Of a stretch of DNA of 64,000 bases, positions 62,829 through 64,000 are shown piece after piece. The stretch is from Robiginitomaculum sp. (GTDB lineage Bacteria > Pseudomonadota > Alphaproteobacteria > Caulobacterales > Maricaulaceae): positions 1-64,000 of the forward strand of contig JAJFFS010000015.1 in NCBI GenBank assembly GCA_021776515.1. The letters run 5' to 3'. A program made the position numbers and the translations under genes. Each line of letters starts with the position of its first letter. Position 1 is the first letter of the stretch. A model generated the notes under the pieces. It was given only the letters and a program-made list of their open reading frames with translations, made no database searches and was not told the origin of the DNA.

Positions 62829-63221
62829 ATGACAATAGAATTATGTATGCTACTCGGCGTCACCGCCGTACTATTCGTTAGTATTTTGATACAGGCCAGT
62901 GTGACTATCCCCATTGTTGGCCTTAAAGCTGCCTTAGGAAACAGGGAGGATGCCCCCGCCTCATTCCCAGGACTGGCCGGGCGCGCCCAGCGCACCGTCG
63001 GCAACCATATCACCGGCCTGGTGTTGTTCATGCCTTTGGTATTAACCGCCGCCATAATGGGCGTATCAAACGAAATGACCGTCTTAGGTGCGCAAGTGTA
63101 CTTTTACTCAAGAGTTGCCCACGCCCTTCTTTATATTGTTGGTATTTCATATATTCGTTCACTGGCTTGGGGGATTGGCCTATTTGGCCTGTTAGCCTTT
63201 GCCAAAGGTGCTTTTTTCTAG
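62829..63221 (+). CDS. MAPEG family membrane protein
   Basis: This is a 130-residue protein with four hydrophobic helices. ALGNREDAPASFPGLAGRAQRTVGNHITGLVLF contains the MAPEG signature with its conserved Arg and Asn. Eukaryotic relatives handle glutathione or eicosanoids at membranes; bacterial ones are mostly uncharacterised. GGGAG precedes the start. It ends before a repeat-filled gap. Confidence 0.85.
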   Translation: MTIELCMLLGVTAVLFVSILIQASVTIPIVGLKAALGNREDAPASFPGLAGRAQRTVGNHITGLVLFMPLVLTAAIMGVSNEMTVLGAQVYFYSRVAHALLYIVGISYIRSLAWGIGLFGLLAFAKGAFF

Positions 63222-63529
63222 GCCGAACAATCCAACCAAGAGCGCTGGAAACGTATGCAACAGCGTTCTCGCAGTGAGGGGTGGCTATTGCTTCCTTCTC
63301 CCGTCACCTCGGGCGAAGGCCGGGGCCGGTTTTGATGCCTTACAGTGAATTTTGGCCTCGCCCTGAGCTTGTCGAAGAACGCATGACGGAGAAAAATATA
63401 CAAACCTCACCATGAACCTGTCGAAAGGCGGAGTTGTTCCCTCGTCCTTCGACAAGCTCAGGATGAGGGGAAAAGAACAAGCTCAGAGTGAGTGAGGGTG
63501 AGGGTAAACGGCAGATTTATCAATCTCCA
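63222..63529. repeat. REP-like repeats in the gap before queA
   Basis: This 308-bp gap holds no gene. It contains a diverged hairpin-repeat fragment (acctcgggcgaaggccgggg, around 63297-63316), an inverted core copy (ccctgagcttgtcgaag, 63361-63377), a diverged copy near 63411, and a forward copy (ccttcgacaagctcaggatg, 63445-63464) followed by aagaacaagctcag. Confidence 0.75.
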
Positions 63530-64000
63530 TCATTTCCGCCACAAAAGAGACGCATCGCCATAGGAATAGAAACGATACCCGCTCGCAATAGCATGGGCAT
63601 AGGCGGTGTGCATTTCATCCAGACCGGCAAAAGCACAGACCAGCATAAAAAGGGTTGAACGCGGCAAATGAAAATTGGTCAGCAATCCATCCACGGCACG
63701 AAATTTATACCCCGGCGTAATGAATATGTCCGTATCCCCTGCCCCGGCGTGTACAATGCCGTCCTCGCCCGCAATACTTTCCAGCGTGCGCAAAGCCGTG
63801 GTGCCCGCGGCAATAATGCGCCGCCCCTCTGCGCGGGCGGCATTAAGCGCCTGGGCGGTTTGTGCGCTCACTTCATAACGCTCGCCGTGCATTTTATGCG
63901 CCGTCGTGTCATTCGTTTTTACTGGCAGGAACGTCCCCGCCCCCACATGCAAGGTCAGGGTTTGACGCTCCACGCCCCGGGCATCCAGCGCAGCAAACAT
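63530..64000 (-). CDS. queA: tRNA queuosine synthesis enzyme QueA, C-terminal part
   Basis: The 156 residues shown are the C-terminal part of S-adenosylmethionine:tRNA ribosyltransferase-isomerase, which adds the epoxyqueuosine precursor ring to t[57 protein letters not shown] and [12 protein letters not shown] are diagnostic. The N-terminal half continues beyond base 64000, so the gene is cut by the window edge and is not truncated in the genome. Confidence 0.95.
   Translation of the reverse strand: MFAALDARGVERQTLTLHVGAGTFLPVKTNDTTAHKMHGERYEVSAQTAQALNAARAEGRRIIAAGTTALRTLESIAGEDGIVHAGAGDTDIFITPGYKFRAVDGLLTNFHLPRSTLFMLVCAFAGLDEMHTAYAHAIASGYRFYSYGDASLLWRK

Overview
The window is a gene-dense bacterial chromosome segment, most likely from a free-living, flagellated, aerobic alphaproteobacterium. 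The evidence is family content and gene order, not a database search: a TIGR02301-type protein, a class II DAHP synthase, a SUF operon of the form Rrf2 regulator - NifS-like desulfurase - sufB - sufC - sufD - sufS - sufT, MlaA lipoproteins, a MotB, and intergenic hairpin repeats of kinds common in this class. The order or genus cannot be fixed from the sequence. Almost all of it reads as ordinary chromosome. No rRNA, tRNA, CRISPR array, insertion sequence or prophage was seen.

Layout. 1-6.8 kb: an edge repeat, a divergent MFS transporter/SDR pair, a non-coding inverted-repeat region, then small envelope and unknown proteins. 6.8-9.6 kb: dihydroorotase-like gene divergent from ygfZ-tag. 9.6-13.1 kb: mdh with an AT-rich membrane-protein gene behind it, then a peroxiredoxin divergent from oxyR. 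13.2-21.1 kb: class II DAHP synthase, an ATP-grasp gene next to a glmU-rpiA-gor cluster, then gph and a glutathione transferase. 21.2-26.6 kb: an XRE regulator, a beta-hydroxyacid dehydrogenase, a penicillin-acylase family enzyme and a lone motB. 26.8-29.0 kb: mlaC and two tandem mlaA genes. 29.1-30.7 kb: a GMC oxidoreductase.

30.8-32.5 kb is the clearest accessory patch: an AT-rich protein with a nucleoside-deoxyribosyltransferase/TIR-like C-terminus, beside a ribbon-helix-helix/ParE toxin-antitoxin pair. 32.5-35.6 kb is a divergent glpK/glpD pair for glycerol use. 35.6-43.0 kb is an eight-gene SUF iron-sulfur operon with a cupin gene inserted between sufB and sufC and two desulfurases. 43.2-53.1 kb holds an alpha/beta hydrolase, anmK, tyrS, a giant AsmA/YhdP-like protein, bcp, a DUF455 ferritin-like protein, and an overlapping M23 peptidase-bactofilin pair. 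53.2-64 kb holds an acyl-CoA carboxylase alpha subunit, a GH5 lipoprotein, a DUF302 lipoprotein, a CPA2 antiporter, a K+ channel, two amidases, a universal stress protein, a MAPEG protein, and the C-terminal part of queA running off the edge.

Themes: thiol and peroxide defence (oxyR with its peroxiredoxin, bcp, gor, GST, possibly the ATP-grasp enzyme), envelope maintenance (mla genes, YhdP-like protein, M23/bactofilin, anmK, glmU) and Fe-S assembly. Two families of short intergenic hairpin repeats lie in the gaps between genes. The best candidates for something little described are the deoxyribosyltransferase-like protein beside the toxin-antitoxin pair, the cupin inside the SUF operon, and the inverted-repeat element at 2.48-2.66 kb.
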